In this document: positions 42,395 to 50,326 of the stretch, one piece after another
Layout: every line of letters starts with the position of its first letter
How positions within the stretch are numbered: the first letter of the stretch is position 1
DNA from: a virus
Length of the DNA stretch: 64,000 nt
Strand: one strand, 5' to 3'
Virus record (IMG/VR): IMGVR_UViG_3300033149_002604
Coordinates: 32,914-96,913 of that record
Translations under genes and position numbers: made by a program
The notes under the pieces: generated by a model
What the model was told of the DNA's origin: nothing
Database searches by the model: none
The model's input: only the letters and a program-made list of their open reading frames with translations

Positions 42395-44278
42395 TTATCG
42401 AATGATTCTACTTCCCCTTGCTGGTCGTGTAAGTAGTTTAAATCTTTTTCCTTTTACAAGGGAAAAACACATTTCAAGGGAATCTAGAACATCATCCCTA
42501 TCGTTCTTGTTACCTGTATAATATAGTATTTGATCCACAGCATCACGGTACATAGCCTGTCTTTCATATTTATACCCATCAAAAACTATCGTTCCATCAC
42601 GCATAAAAGGAAAAAGACTTTCAAACCGCATTAGCTTGTCTTTCTTACTATCTATTTCCTTTATCGGAAGGAACATTCCCAGTTTCTTGGTTTCTTTACG
42701 AAGTAGTTCTGCTAGAACATACTGAAAAGCAGTGGTTTCTACACCAAACAATCGCCATTCATGTTTTTCAAACAGTTTGATTACGTCCTGGATCTGCTTG
42801 TCAACAGAACGGCGTTTCATATTAATATCAATGACATAGGCTGTTGAAGTTTCTTTATTCCATGCCAATGTCGTAATTACTGAATAATCTCCACTACTTG
42901 TCTTCTTTCCAAGCGATGGGTCTAAAGCACCATAACGAGGCAATCCAGTAAGTAAGTGTGTATTAGCCTTCAGGTCTATGAAGGCCATTTCTTCTTTCCT
43001 GATTTTGACCTTTGTAAGATCAATACTTTCGTTTTGCTTTTCCTGTAGAAATGCTGATGGATCAGTAAGTTTGGCTACCATATTGTCATAATATGGGTCA
43101 CCTTCGGGCCATAGAACCTTAGTTCCCCGTAGCATTTCTTTTTCATGTGCAAGATAGAATTGCCTAGCGTGTTCTATTCTGTCTTTGTCTGTAGAATCTG
43201 TATATATTCTAGCCCATTCATCCCAAAGTGGGGAATCTGAAAACTTTTCAACAGCCTTGAACCGAATGCTTTTGAAATCAGGGTATATATTTGGGTCCAT
43301 CAATTTATTCAATAAAGCTTCATGTCCAATAACTGTTCCTATTATAAATATATCAAGATTGTTGGCTTCCCCACCAACAAATAATACATCCTTATTGAAC
43401 CATTCCCGAACAGCTTCCCTTTGGGCCTCAGACCTAACCATCTCTGTGGCCTCTAAGTCGTCTCCGATGAAAAGCCCAGGTCGTTCAGTTCCAAATCGTC
43501 TACCACGAATCTGGCTTCCGGTTCCAAGGGCTAGAACTTTTACATCATTACGTGTGATTATTTCATCAGCACGCCAAATAGCACCCTTCCCACAGGCATA
43601 CGGGAAATCCCGTTGCAATCGCATATTTCCTTCAAGTTCCTTCTTTATATCTGATAGAAAGTCAATTGACTGATTGACTGTCTTTGATACAAGGATAATA
43701 AACTTCTTCTTGTTGTATACAATACACCAAATTGGAAATATGCAGTTGATTACTGTACTTTTTCCACTGGAACGTGGCGCTGCGATAGCCCACCTAGCCC
43801 TTCGGCGTGGGCTATCGACAGCTTTTGGTAAAGTCTTATATAAGAATTTATGAAATTTGCTATTAGGTTTCTTTAAGTAATGTGGAAAATAAAATTTTGC
43901 AAATGCGTCTAGTCTTGATTCACATGCTTGGATTATATGTCTTATTTCAATGTCTTGTAATTTCTTGTCTTCTTCGTATAAATCATAAAGTAATTTGTCT
44001 TTCTGTTCTGGTGAATTTGCCTTCATTCTTGATACTCTAAGCTTATTCTTCTTCCAAAATTCCTTCTCTGCTTCTTTGTAATCCCGAAATTTGTGTCTTC
44101 CTTTTCTATCAGAATATTTTTCCCGTGTTTCTAATCTTTCTTCAGCTAAATCTAAAAAATCTTTTGCAAAATCTGGTATATCTCCATATTTCCTTATTAA
44201 TCTTTCCCTTTCTAACTTAATTTCTTCTCTACTTCTAAATAATTTGTTTTTAATTTCTGCATATTTTTCTTTTTTCAT
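42395..44278 (-). CDS. Terminase large subunit
   Basis: 627 residues. ATPase domain: Walker A-type APRSSGKST (residues 167-175) and Walker B LFIGDDLE (269-276), with GRRFGTERP between. The nuclease domain has GALDPSLGKKTSSGDYSVI (about residue 455 on), FGVETTAFQYVLAELL and, near the end, DRDDVLDSLEM, the usual three acidic sites. It packages DNA into procapsids. N-terminal 120 residues are longer than usual and helical and charged. Overlaps the small subunit by four bases. Confidence 0.95.
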   Translation of the reverse strand: MKKEKYAEIKNKLFRSREEIKLERERLIRKYGDIPDFAKDFLDLAEERLETREKYSDRKGRHKFRDYKEAEKEFWKKNKLRVSRMKANSPEQKDKLLYDLYEEDKKLQDIEIRHIIQACESRLDAFAKFYFPHYLKKPNSKFHKFLYKTLPKAVDSPRRRARWAIAAPRSSGKSTVINCIFPIWCIVYNKKKFIILVSKTVNQSIDFLSDIKKELEGNMRLQRDFPYACGKGAIWRADEIITRNDVKVLALGTGSQIRGRRFGTERPGLFIGDDLEATEMVRSEAQREAVREWFNKDVLFVGGEANNLDIFIIGTVIGHEALLNKLMDPNIYPDFKSIRFKAVEKFSDSPLWDEWARIYTDSTDKDRIEHARQFYLAHEKEMLRGTKVLWPEGDPYYDNMVAKLTDPSAFLQEKQNESIDLTKVKIRKEEMAFIDLKANTHLLTGLPRYGALDPSLGKKTSSGDYSVITTLAWNKETSTAYVIDINMKRRSVDKQIQDVIKLFEKHEWRLFGVETTAFQYVLAELLRKETKKLGMFLPIKEIDSKKDKLMRFESLFPFMRDGTIVFDGYKYERQAMYRDAVDQILYYTGNKNDRDDVLDSLEMCFSLVKGKRFKLLTRPARGSRIIR

Positions 44279-44808
44279 TCACTTCCGACAATAATATCTG
44301 CTATCTTATTCTTCTGTTCTTTCGTAAGTTCGTTATCCCCTACATAAGTATTATTTTGTGTATTAATTTGTGCGAAATTTTCTATTTTTACACTATCTAA
44401 TCCGTAAAGTTTTGCCCTATCCATTAGTGTGGAAACCCATCTAACATGAAAATCCCTAGCTAGGGATGGTTTAGGAACCAATACAGGATTTCCATTTTCA
44501 TCTAGTATTGGCTTGCCATTCTTACCTAATTTCGGAACACCATCACGATACTTCTCAAACAGCTTCCTTGCTTCTTCAGCAGCTTTCATAAGTTCACTAT
44601 CAAGTTCTATACGCTTTGCTGCCACTTCTTCTGGGGAAAGTTCGTTGATGGCTATTTCCTTCAGATACTTATGGGCACGCTTAACTGAAGCTAGTGTCAT
44701 TCCAAGCTGGTCAGCTATATCAACATCAGCCATCCCTGTTTCAGAAAGACGCTTAATTTCAGTTAAACGTTTTACACGTTCTGCTAGTGTAACCGATCCA
44801 CGTGGCAT
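44275..44808 (-). CDS. Terminase small subunit-like, HTH protein
   Basis: 177 residues. Residues about 17-50 (IKRLSETGMADVDIADQLGMTLASVKRAHKYLKE) form a helix-turn-helix as in TerS DNA-binding domains. The middle is helical (ELMKAAEEARKLFEKYRDG). Directly upstream of and overlapping TerL, which fits. Recognises packaging start on viral DNA. Confidence 0.8.
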   Translation of the reverse strand: MPRGSVTLAERVKRLTEIKRLSETGMADVDIADQLGMTLASVKRAHKYLKEIAINELSPEEVAAKRIELDSELMKAAEEARKLFEKYRDGVPKLGKNGKPILDENGNPVLVPKPSLARDFHVRWVSTLMDRAKLYGLDSVKIENFAQINTQNNTYVGDNELTKEQKNKIADIIVGSE

Positions 44809-44811
44809 ATC

Positions 44812-45423
44812 TTAATCCTTTGTCGTAAATATTCCCCATAAGTTATTTCTGTCTATTGTGTCAATGAAAGCAAAAACCAGCTTATCAACCATGTTTTCAT
44901 CAATTCCGATACCTACAAGCTTATTTAATACTATGATTGCGTGATACAACAGATAAGCCCTTTGCATCACCGGCTTACGTATCAAAGAAGCGAGGTAAAT
45001 TATACAGGAATTGTTTTCCGAAATAGAAGTGGCGTCATCCAGTTCTTCAAAATCTATCCCAAGTTCAACCCTGTATTTGTGCCCCAGTATATCTAACTTG
45101 TCTAAAACATTCCACTTTTTACCATTAAGGTTTCTAGAAAAGAATTCAAACAAGACATTGGAAAGGGTTTCTACCTGATCTTCTTCCAACATCCGAAATC
45201 CATAACAATGGTCTATTGCATGAAGCAGTTCATGGATGAAGGAAGTTACTATCTTGCTATTCTTCTTTTTTTCACCTAGTAACGATTCGGTTGAAACCCT
45301 AATTTCCAGATCATAGAAGGAATGTTGTGCTGTTAGGTCTTCCGATTCACGAAACTTATAGGGACAAATAATATTGTAATCAAAACAATTGACACGAATC
45401 TTCTTAGGAAATTTAATTGTCAC
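44812..45423 (-). CDS. Zincin-like metallopeptidase, two tandem copies, second lacking HExxH
   Basis: 203 residues in two related halves. First half (about residues 4-100): IRVNCFDYNII, then SFIHELLHAIDHCYG (HExxH) and an ED in MLEEDQVETLSNVL, an active-site layout of SprT/ImmA-type zincins. Second half (about 104-199): ILGHKYRVELGID, AYLLYHAIIVLNKLVG, MVDKLVFAFIDTID repeats the same order but HExxH is replaced by HAIIV, so it has lost the zinc site. Between TerS and the ClpP-like gene. Substrate unknown. Confidence 0.7.
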   Translation of the reverse strand: MTIKFPKKIRVNCFDYNIICPYKFRESEDLTAQHSFYDLEIRVSTESLLGEKKKNSKIVTSFIHELLHAIDHCYGFRMLEEDQVETLSNVLFEFFSRNLNGKKWNVLDKLDILGHKYRVELGIDFEELDDATSISENNSCIIYLASLIRKPVMQRAYLLYHAIIVLNKLVGIGIDENMVDKLVFAFIDTIDRNNLWGIFTTKD

Positions 45424-45435
45424 TTTAGCAATCCT

Positions 45436-46158
45436 CTATCTGATCTCATCAACAAAGCCGTATTCTTTCGCCTTATCCGCAGTAAACCAGGTATCTTCTT
45501 TCATCATTTCCAACACACGCTTCTTAGAAAGCTTACTATTCTTGGAAACTATTTCAGCATACTTATTCTGCAACAGATGAATCATGTTCCGTTGGCTGTC
45601 TAGTTCACGTAAGCCTTCAGTAAAGAATCCCCATTTCCACAACTTGGCTGGGTGAATCAAGAATATAGTATTTTTGCTTACGATCCTGTGATCCCCAGTT
45701 AAGAACACCGGAACTGCTGCTGAAGCAATCAACCCACGACCTACCATCGTTATGTTGAAATCTTTCTTTGCTATCCGTAATTCATCAGCAAATGCCATTC
45801 CCTGGAATGCCTGCCCACCAGGGGAATTCAGATATACCACAATGTCTTTTATCCCCCTGTTGTGTAGTAGTGTCAGGTCATTCCACATATCTTCCGAACC
45901 ATAGGAAGATATGCTGGTGATAGTAATATAAGCGGTTTTGTCAAACAACCTACAATTGTTTGACAATTCCATTTCTTCATTTTGTACATCCATCACTTTG
46001 CTGACAGTATCTTTGTCTTTACTGACAGCAACGGATTTATCTGTTTTAACTTCAATGGTAACTTTTGTGGGTGGGAATTGTTCAATAGGTTGTTTTACTG
46101 TGGTAATACAGGAACATAAACCAAATAAAATTACAATTAATATTAATAGTTTTTTCAT
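45436..46158 (-). CDS. ClpP-like serine protease with lipoprotein signal
   Basis: 240 residues. N-terminus MKKLLILIVILFGLCSC is a lipoprotein signal with Cys at the expected cleavage place (LFGLC). From residue 70 the ClpP/crotonase-like fold follows: VVYLNSPGGQAFQGMAFADEL, GLIASAAVPVFLTGD (nucleophile Ser in ASAA) and IFLIHPAKLW (His). Phage ClpP-like enzymes at this position (before terminase/portal) normally mature the head. A lipid anchor would instead place it on the cell envelope. No strong ribosome site precedes it. Confidence 0.8.
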   Translation of the reverse strand: MKKLLILIVILFGLCSCITTVKQPIEQFPPTKVTIEVKTDKSVAVSKDKDTVSKVMDVQNEEMELSNNCRLFDKTAYITITSISSYGSEDMWNDLTLLHNRGIKDIVVYLNSPGGQAFQGMAFADELRIAKKDFNITMVGRGLIASAAVPVFLTGDHRIVSKNTIFLIHPAKLWKWGFFTEGLRELDSQRNMIHLLQNKYAEIVSKNSKLSKKRVLEMMKEDTWFTADKAKEYGFVDEIR

Positions 46159-46215
46159 AGTCTTGGCTTAATTTAATTTAGTGGTTTAATTTAGGACAAA
46201 CTTCATCACTCACCC

Positions 46216-46245
46216 TATGTATTCTTTTCAGAACACAAAAGTCAA
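46216..46245 (-). promoter_or_regulatory. Possible promoter of the late structural operon
   Basis: TTGACT (46245-46240) and TACATA (46221-46216) with an 18-base spacer. The -35 is good, the -10 poor. It lies in the 165-base gap upstream of the ClpP-like gene, after the methyltransferase. A weak or activator-dependent late promoter is possible. Confidence 0.3.
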
Positions 46246-46323
46246 GACCTTATACCAATTTTTTGTTAATTTTTTTGAATTTTTTCTGAAAAGAAGGTGG
46301 GAAAGGTTGGTTTTCAGGTGAGA

Positions 46324-47094
46324 CTATTCTAAATTACACTCTTTAATGATTCTATTTTTAGCTAGTTCACAATAACTTTTGTCTATCTCAATTCCGATAC
46401 CAATTCTGTTGTTTAAATAAGCGGCAATTAGGGTAGAACCGCTTCCTAAAAAGGGGTCTAATACGGTATCACCTACAAAACTGAATAGCTTGATACATCT
46501 TTTAGGTAATTCTAATGGAAATGGCGCAGGATGACCGATTTTCTTTTTGCTTTCACCAGAAAAGGTCCATAACCCATTTGTCCACTCCATAAATTCTTCC
46601 TTAGAAATATCTGATTTCTTTGAGCCAGAGGTTTTCTTCCATCGCTCCTTATACAAGATTACAATCAATTCAACAGGGGCAATTACATACGGAGCTGAGG
46701 CACTCAGCCATGAGCCCCAAGCAGTTCTCCTCGAAATATTCCCCTCATTCCAAACTATGGTCGAATGATACTTGAAGCCAACTTCTTTTGCAATAATTGT
46801 CAAGTCGGCTCCAACGCTTTGTTGTCCCCCTTTGTTCTTATCCAAAGGGATATTCAAGCAAAATCGTCCATCTTTTTTTAGCCAGTTATAACAGTTAGTC
46901 ATCCATTTTCTTGAAAAATCTAGATATTCCCCGTATGACATACTGTCTGAATGGGAATTGTACTTAATATCTACATTATAAGGAGGAGATGTTATAATTA
47001 AATCAATACATTCTTTGTCCAAAAGACTTGGTACTAAAGTGCTTTGGTTTATTACCTTCAATCGTTCTTTATAGTTCCAAAAGGTATTATCCAT
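46324..47094 (-). CDS. DNA methyltransferase, beta-type (N4-cytosine or N6-adenine)
   Basis: 256 residues. Catalytic TSPPYNVD (residues 35-42) comes first and the SAM-binding DPFLGSGSTLIAAYLNNR motif near the C-terminus, the beta-class order. TSPPY is frequent in N4-cytosine enzymes but also in some N6-adenine ones, so target base is undecided. No endonuclease partner lies next to it, so it is likely a solitary enzyme that protects phage DNA or controls expression. Confidence 0.85.
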   Translation of the reverse strand: MDNTFWNYKERLKVINQSTLVPSLLDKECIDLIITSPPYNVDIKYNSHSDSMSYGEYLDFSRKWMTNCYNWLKKDGRFCLNIPLDKNKGGQQSVGADLTIIAKEVGFKYHSTIVWNEGNISRRTAWGSWLSASAPYVIAPVELIVILYKERWKKTSGSKKSDISKEEFMEWTNGLWTFSGESKKKIGHPAPFPLELPKRCIKLFSFVGDTVLDPFLGSGSTLIAAYLNNRIGIGIEIDKSYCELAKNRIIKECNLE

Positions 47095-47117
47095 AGACTA
47101 TATCCTAAACTATATTC

Positions 47118-48080
47118 TTAGCAAGAAAAGGTGGGGAAATTTGAACTGGAACGGGATTTTGGTTGTTCTTCTTTCCATCCTTTCCATCCCCTTGCCCATT
47201 CTCTCAAGGCAGAATGGATTTGGATGATTATTTCAGATACGTCTTCTGTATATAGTTCTTTTACACAAACTTTCCTATCGTCTTTAAAATCTTGGCCTTG
47301 AAGGTAAATTTCCTTTTCCTTTGGACGAATCATTGGATACATACACGACATAACCTTCCAGCCATTACTTGCTGTGAATCTCAAAAGTTTATCCTGCGCC
47401 CTGAATCTTTCATCCATGTAGAAGATTGAAAATACCAAATGACCATTTAGTTCAAACAGTGTATATCTTAACTTTTCTTCACCCATGACCTTACCCCTTT
47501 CTATTTTCGTCTTGTTGAAAATGTATAGACTTTCTATCCATTCATAAATATTTTCATACCATTTTGTAAACTTATCTAGGTATGTTTCTGTCCATTCCAT
47601 TTTTGACTGCATCGGAATTAACCAATTACTAAAGAGTGAAGGGTTGGCTATATAAAAACAATCCACTGACACATCATAACCGTCACAGAATACAATTGAT
47701 TCTAGGGTAAAAAAGACTGGGATATAAAATGAATCAATTTGGAAGTAAGAAGGGATTTCTATGTCTGTATAGTCTTTCATATTACCTGACGGACCAAATA
47801 GTGGGGAAATATGCATACCGGCCTTAAGGTCCTGTCTTCTAATGGGAATTTTAATCCTTCCACCTTTGGCGTCATCCACCCCGATTTCAAATTCAACTTC
47901 TTGTTCTACAGGTTCTTCTTTACAACATAAACCTGTAGCGGTATAGTTAAACTTGAATTTGTGGTTGTAAAGGGGGGACACAATCCGGAAAGGATCAGTT
48001 TTAAATACTTTATCTCCTATCAAGTAACCTTCAAAGAATCCAAAATTTCCACTTTCTCGTGAATAAATTATGTGACACAT
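47118..48080 (-). CDS. Unknown protein, paralogue of the 55689-56285 gene
   Basis: 320 residues, begins MCHIIYS; GMHISPLFGPSGN, DSFYIPVFFTLESIVFCDGYDVSV and FYIANPSLFSNWL match the same-order segments GFHISPF, IFHIPVVFHRKDVLLFDGRDVSV and FTIPTPKIFTHIL of the early-arm gene. The C-terminal 130 residues are extra here. GGAGG ribosome site. No enzyme motif recognised. Two related copies on opposite arms suggest a phage-specific family with a role in both phases. Confidence 0.65.
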   Translation of the reverse strand: MCHIIYSRESGNFGFFEGYLIGDKVFKTDPFRIVSPLYNHKFKFNYTATGLCCKEEPVEQEVEFEIGVDDAKGGRIKIPIRRQDLKAGMHISPLFGPSGNMKDYTDIEIPSYFQIDSFYIPVFFTLESIVFCDGYDVSVDCFYIANPSLFSNWLIPMQSKMEWTETYLDKFTKWYENIYEWIESLYIFNKTKIERGKVMGEEKLRYTLFELNGHLVFSIFYMDERFRAQDKLLRFTASNGWKVMSCMYPMIRPKEKEIYLQGQDFKDDRKVCVKELYTEDVSEIIIQIHSALREWARGWKGWKEEQPKSRSSSNFPTFSC

Positions 48081-48330
48081 AATAAATTTCCTCCGTTTTT
48101 CTTTGATTTTCTTCGATTTGTCCTATTTAAGTAGTTAAATCTATAACTTACAAACCAGCCAAAATGAAAAGTCACGGCGAAGGGAAATTTTACGATCTGG
48201 CTAACATATTAATCTGAATAAGAAATTCCCGATCCCGATTATGGCTGATTATAACCGATTAGACGAAAATAAGTCCCAAAAGCTATATTGTAGCTACATT
48301 TTCCAATTTCCCTAGTGATTCTTATTTCAC

Positions 48331-48711
48331 TCAAGATTTTACATTTTCTTCCTTCTTCCAAATCCCATCCTCATAGTATTCTATCTTTAGGTTTTGTGGC
48401 TGCATCATTTCATCAATTAGTTGGTCAAGGGTTTTCCTTGTTAAAATTTCATTAACCCTTCTTGCGTGCCATATTTTAAACCTTGGATGGTTTACCAAGT
48501 TGGTAAGAGCCTCCTTTATGTTTGATTTTCTATCTCTATTAGATTGTCCTGTAACCAGTACACCTGAAGCAATATGGTATAGGCGCACACAGTTCTTTTT
48601 TCTATTTCTATATTGCCCCCCAGAACCGGTTCCAGAAAAGAAGTCTATCTTAAAGTCTTTTTTGGTTATAGAGAATAACAGTTCGGCTTTTTTATCAAAT
48701 TTCATATCCAT
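48331..48711 (-). CDS. Release-factor-like protein with GGQ motif
   Basis: 126 residues from ATG 48711 with GGAAGG eight bases upstream. GTGSGGQYRN (about residues 27-36) is the catalytic GGQ region of class I release factors, followed by KKNCVRLYHIASGVLVTGQSNRDRKSN, exactly the layout of RF domain 3 and ArfB-like hydrolases. There are no codon-recognition domains. The C-terminal helix is basic and likely inserts into the ribosome. It may rescue stalled ribosomes or influence host translation. Overlaps the preceding zinc-ribbon gene by 17 bases. Confidence 0.85.
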   Translation of the reverse strand: MDMKFDKKAELLFSITKKDFKIDFFSGTGSGGQYRNRKKNCVRLYHIASGVLVTGQSNRDRKSNIKEALTNLVNHPRFKIWHARRVNEILTRKTLDQLIDEMMQPQNLKIEYYEDGIWKKEENVKS

Positions 48712-48961
48712 ATTGGTACCTTCCACATTCAGGACAGTATGGCCCTTCTGGGGTGATATAAAATAGCTCGTTTCCACAGTCACAGAACCAATGGGGTGTG
48801 TCCCGTTCGCATGGGTGGAGGAACCTTCCCTTTCGGAGTTTACAGGAGGGACAGGTTAGCCATTTGGTTCCTACAGAGGCAGTTGCCTTCCATTGATATC
48901 CACAACTCAGACAGCGTGCCTTTCCCTCTAAATGGCCATGCAGGTGGATTACCTTCCCCAT
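48695..48961 (-). CDS. Zinc-ribbon protein with multiple Cys pairs
   Basis: 88 residues with CLSCGYQW, CPSCKLRKG, CDCG and CPECGRYQ, i.e. four Cys pairs, two possible zinc ribbons. Similar small proteins are common in phages. First gene after the minus-strand promoter at 49016. It may act on transcription; unknown. Confidence 0.7.
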   Translation of the reverse strand: MGKVIHLHGHLEGKARCLSCGYQWKATASVGTKWLTCPSCKLRKGRFLHPCERDTPHWFCDCGNELFYITPEGPYCPECGRYQYGYEI

Positions 48962-49015
48962 TTGGAATTACCTTTGTTTATTTTAAAGAAAGAATGTGAC
49001 AGTCTTCTGTAATAC

Positions 49016-49044
49016 AAGATAAATACTATTGGTTCATTTGTCAA
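49016..49044 (-). promoter_or_regulatory. Sigma-70-type promoter, start of the minus-strand arm
   Basis: TTGACA (49044-49039), 17-base spacer, TATCTT (49021-49016), on the minus strand. The same TTGACA...TATCTTG pattern recurs at 55149-55176. It should start a message near 49008 for the zinc-ribbon and RF-like genes and perhaps further genes. Confidence 0.75.
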
Positions 49045-49262
49045 GACCTTTAGTTGATTTTTTCTAAAGATTTGTTGTTGTAGGTTTATACTTTCTACAT
49101 AGATTCGCTTGTTCCCCATGTAAAGTTTGCATGGTTCCTGTTGGGATTTAGACCCCATTTGGAAAAATTGCAAAATTTTGTTGGGGTGTTAGTTACACGC
49201 CCCCCCGCCCACCTATCGGGACAACCTCCCCGTTTTTGGTATGGGGTTATTCCTAGCAAATC

Positions 49263-49461
49263 ACTATGAATATATCATACTGAAATACCATGAAATATTC
49301 CCTACTAAAGTAATATGATACATTCATACTAAATCAGTATGGAATATCCCTACCAGAATAGTATGGATATATCATACCATTTTACTATGAACTTATCATA
49401 CTATTCTACTATGATTGTATCATACCAAAATACTATGATTATACCATATCAAAATAGTATA
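49263..49461. repeat. Tandem array of eight 24-bp repeats with dyad symmetry
   Basis: Eight consecutive units (49263, 49287, 49312, 49336, 49360, 49384, 49408, 49432), all 24 bp except one of 25, plus a partial ninth. Consensus about A(C/G)TATGRATATATCATACYAAAAT. Units often contain GTATG-8 bases-CATAC, an inverted repeat, so each can bind a dimer. No gene overlaps the array. It could be an origin, a partition site or an operator array; the layout is that of iterons. Confidence 0.85.
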
Positions 49462-49515
49462 GATCCACTAAGTCACCATGCCAATTCCTTGTGGTGAAAA
49501 GAACACACTACGTTT

Positions 49516-49576
49516 GTAAGTGTTTGAATCTACTAGCAAACCCATTTTGCACGTAAGTGTTTGAATCCATTAGCAA
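49516..49576. repeat. Pair of 24-bp direct repeats
   Basis: GTAAGTGTTTGAATCTACTAGCAA at 49516-49539 and GTAAGTGTTTGAATCCATTAGCAA at 49553-49576 differ at two positions and start 37 bp apart. They lie between the 24-bp array and the first plus-strand genes. Possible binding site for another regulatory or replication protein. The remaining sequence 49577-49754 has no convincing gene or promoter. Confidence 0.75.
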
Positions 49577-49754
49577 TTTGGCCTATTGTGGCCTTTTTGC
49601 CACAGGAAAAGCCCAAATGTGTGTCAAAAACACCACAAACAATACATTGCCGAAAAGGAATACATAGGAATATCAACCACTTATGGTATACATGACTTTG
49701 TGGCATGCGATATGCATGTAAGAAGGGTAAAGACTATGAAAGGAGGAAACAATT

Positions 49755-49958
49755 ATGACAGAGGCGAAATTTAGGCAATCCACCACTTTTGCGGGATGCC
49801 TCGGTGAGAGGATACCCTGTGTGGTGTGCCCCAACTGTGGGGCACACCTGGACCCGGATGAGCTTCTCTGGCCGGAGCCGGGGAAGGGAGCAGATTCTAG
49901 GCCTGGGCTAATGTGCCCCAGGTGCGCGTTCGTCGAGGCCTGGGACTGCGAGGATTAA
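49755..49958 (+). CDS. GC-rich zinc-ribbon protein (67 aa)
   Basis: Contains CPNCGAHLDPDELLWPEPGKG and CPRCAFVEAWDC, i.e. two CxxC pairs. AGGAGGA ribosome site seven bases before ATG. The DNA from about 49790 on is far more GC-rich than all neighbours, suggesting recent arrival from a GC-richer source. Followed immediately by a strong terminator, so it forms its own short transcription unit. Confidence 0.7.
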   Translation: MTEAKFRQSTTFAGCLGERIPCVVCPNCGAHLDPDELLWPEPGKGADSRPGLMCPRCAFVEAWDCED

Positions 49959-49963
49959 CCTTA

Positions 49964-50000
49964 ACCCCATAGGGAACTAATCCCTATGGGGTTTTTGTTT
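49964..50000 (+). terminator. Rho-independent terminator
   Basis: A perfect 12-bp stem ACCCCATAGGGA / TCCCTATGGGGT with a five-base loop, followed by TTTTGTTT. It ends the zinc-ribbon unit. Confidence 0.9.
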
Positions 50001-50012
50001 GGAGGTAAGACA

Positions 50013-50093
50013 ATGAAAAGACTATGTTTGCTTTATATAGTGATACCCATAATTGTAGTGTCAGGAATTTGTATTTCATACCTTTATATATAG
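50013..50093 (+). CDS. Tiny membrane peptide (26 aa)
   Basis: GGAGG precedes ATG 50013. The peptide (MKRLCLLYIVIPIIVVSGIC ...) is almost entirely hydrophobic, one membrane helix. Function unknown. Confidence 0.5.
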   Translation: MKRLCLLYIVIPIIVVSGICISYLYI

Positions 50094-50102
50094 GAGGGAA
50101 AA

Positions 50103-50312
50103 ATGGATCTGAAAAAAGCCCTACACGAATTTAAAAAATACGCAGCTGCTAATGACTGCGTTGTGAAGGTCTATGGCGATTATGCATACAGATCAAAGAG
50201 ATATCAGCAAAATCCACCACGGGGGAGAATAATTAAGTTAAAAGGAATAAAAGACAATCAACTCATAATCTTTGACTCTAAAAAAGGAATAGTATCAATA
50301 GAAATTAGATAA
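50103..50312 (+). CDS. Unknown small protein (69 aa)
   Basis: AGGAGG ribosome site. MDLKKALHEFKKYAAANDCV, then a mixed basic stretch and a beta end (KDNQLIIFDSKKGIVSIEIR). No motif recognised. Confidence 0.65.
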   Translation: MDLKKALHEFKKYAAANDCVVKVYGDYAYRSKRYQQNPPRGRIIKLKGIKDNQLIIFDSKKGIVSIEIR

Positions 50313-50326
50313 TAGGAGGGTAAATC

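Noticed and set aside
48949-49173. Open frame of 74 codons on the minus strand (MQFFQMGSK...)
   Set aside because: It spans the clear promoter at 49016-49044 and has no ribosome site.
49263-49461. CRISPR array
   Set aside because: Units follow each other directly without spacers of unique sequence and there are no cas genes.
49586-49774. Open frame of 62 codons on the plus strand with Cys and His residues
   Set aside because: It begins at TTG without a ribosome site, and overlaps the well-supported start of the zinc-ribbon gene at 49755. Left unannotated, but not excluded.
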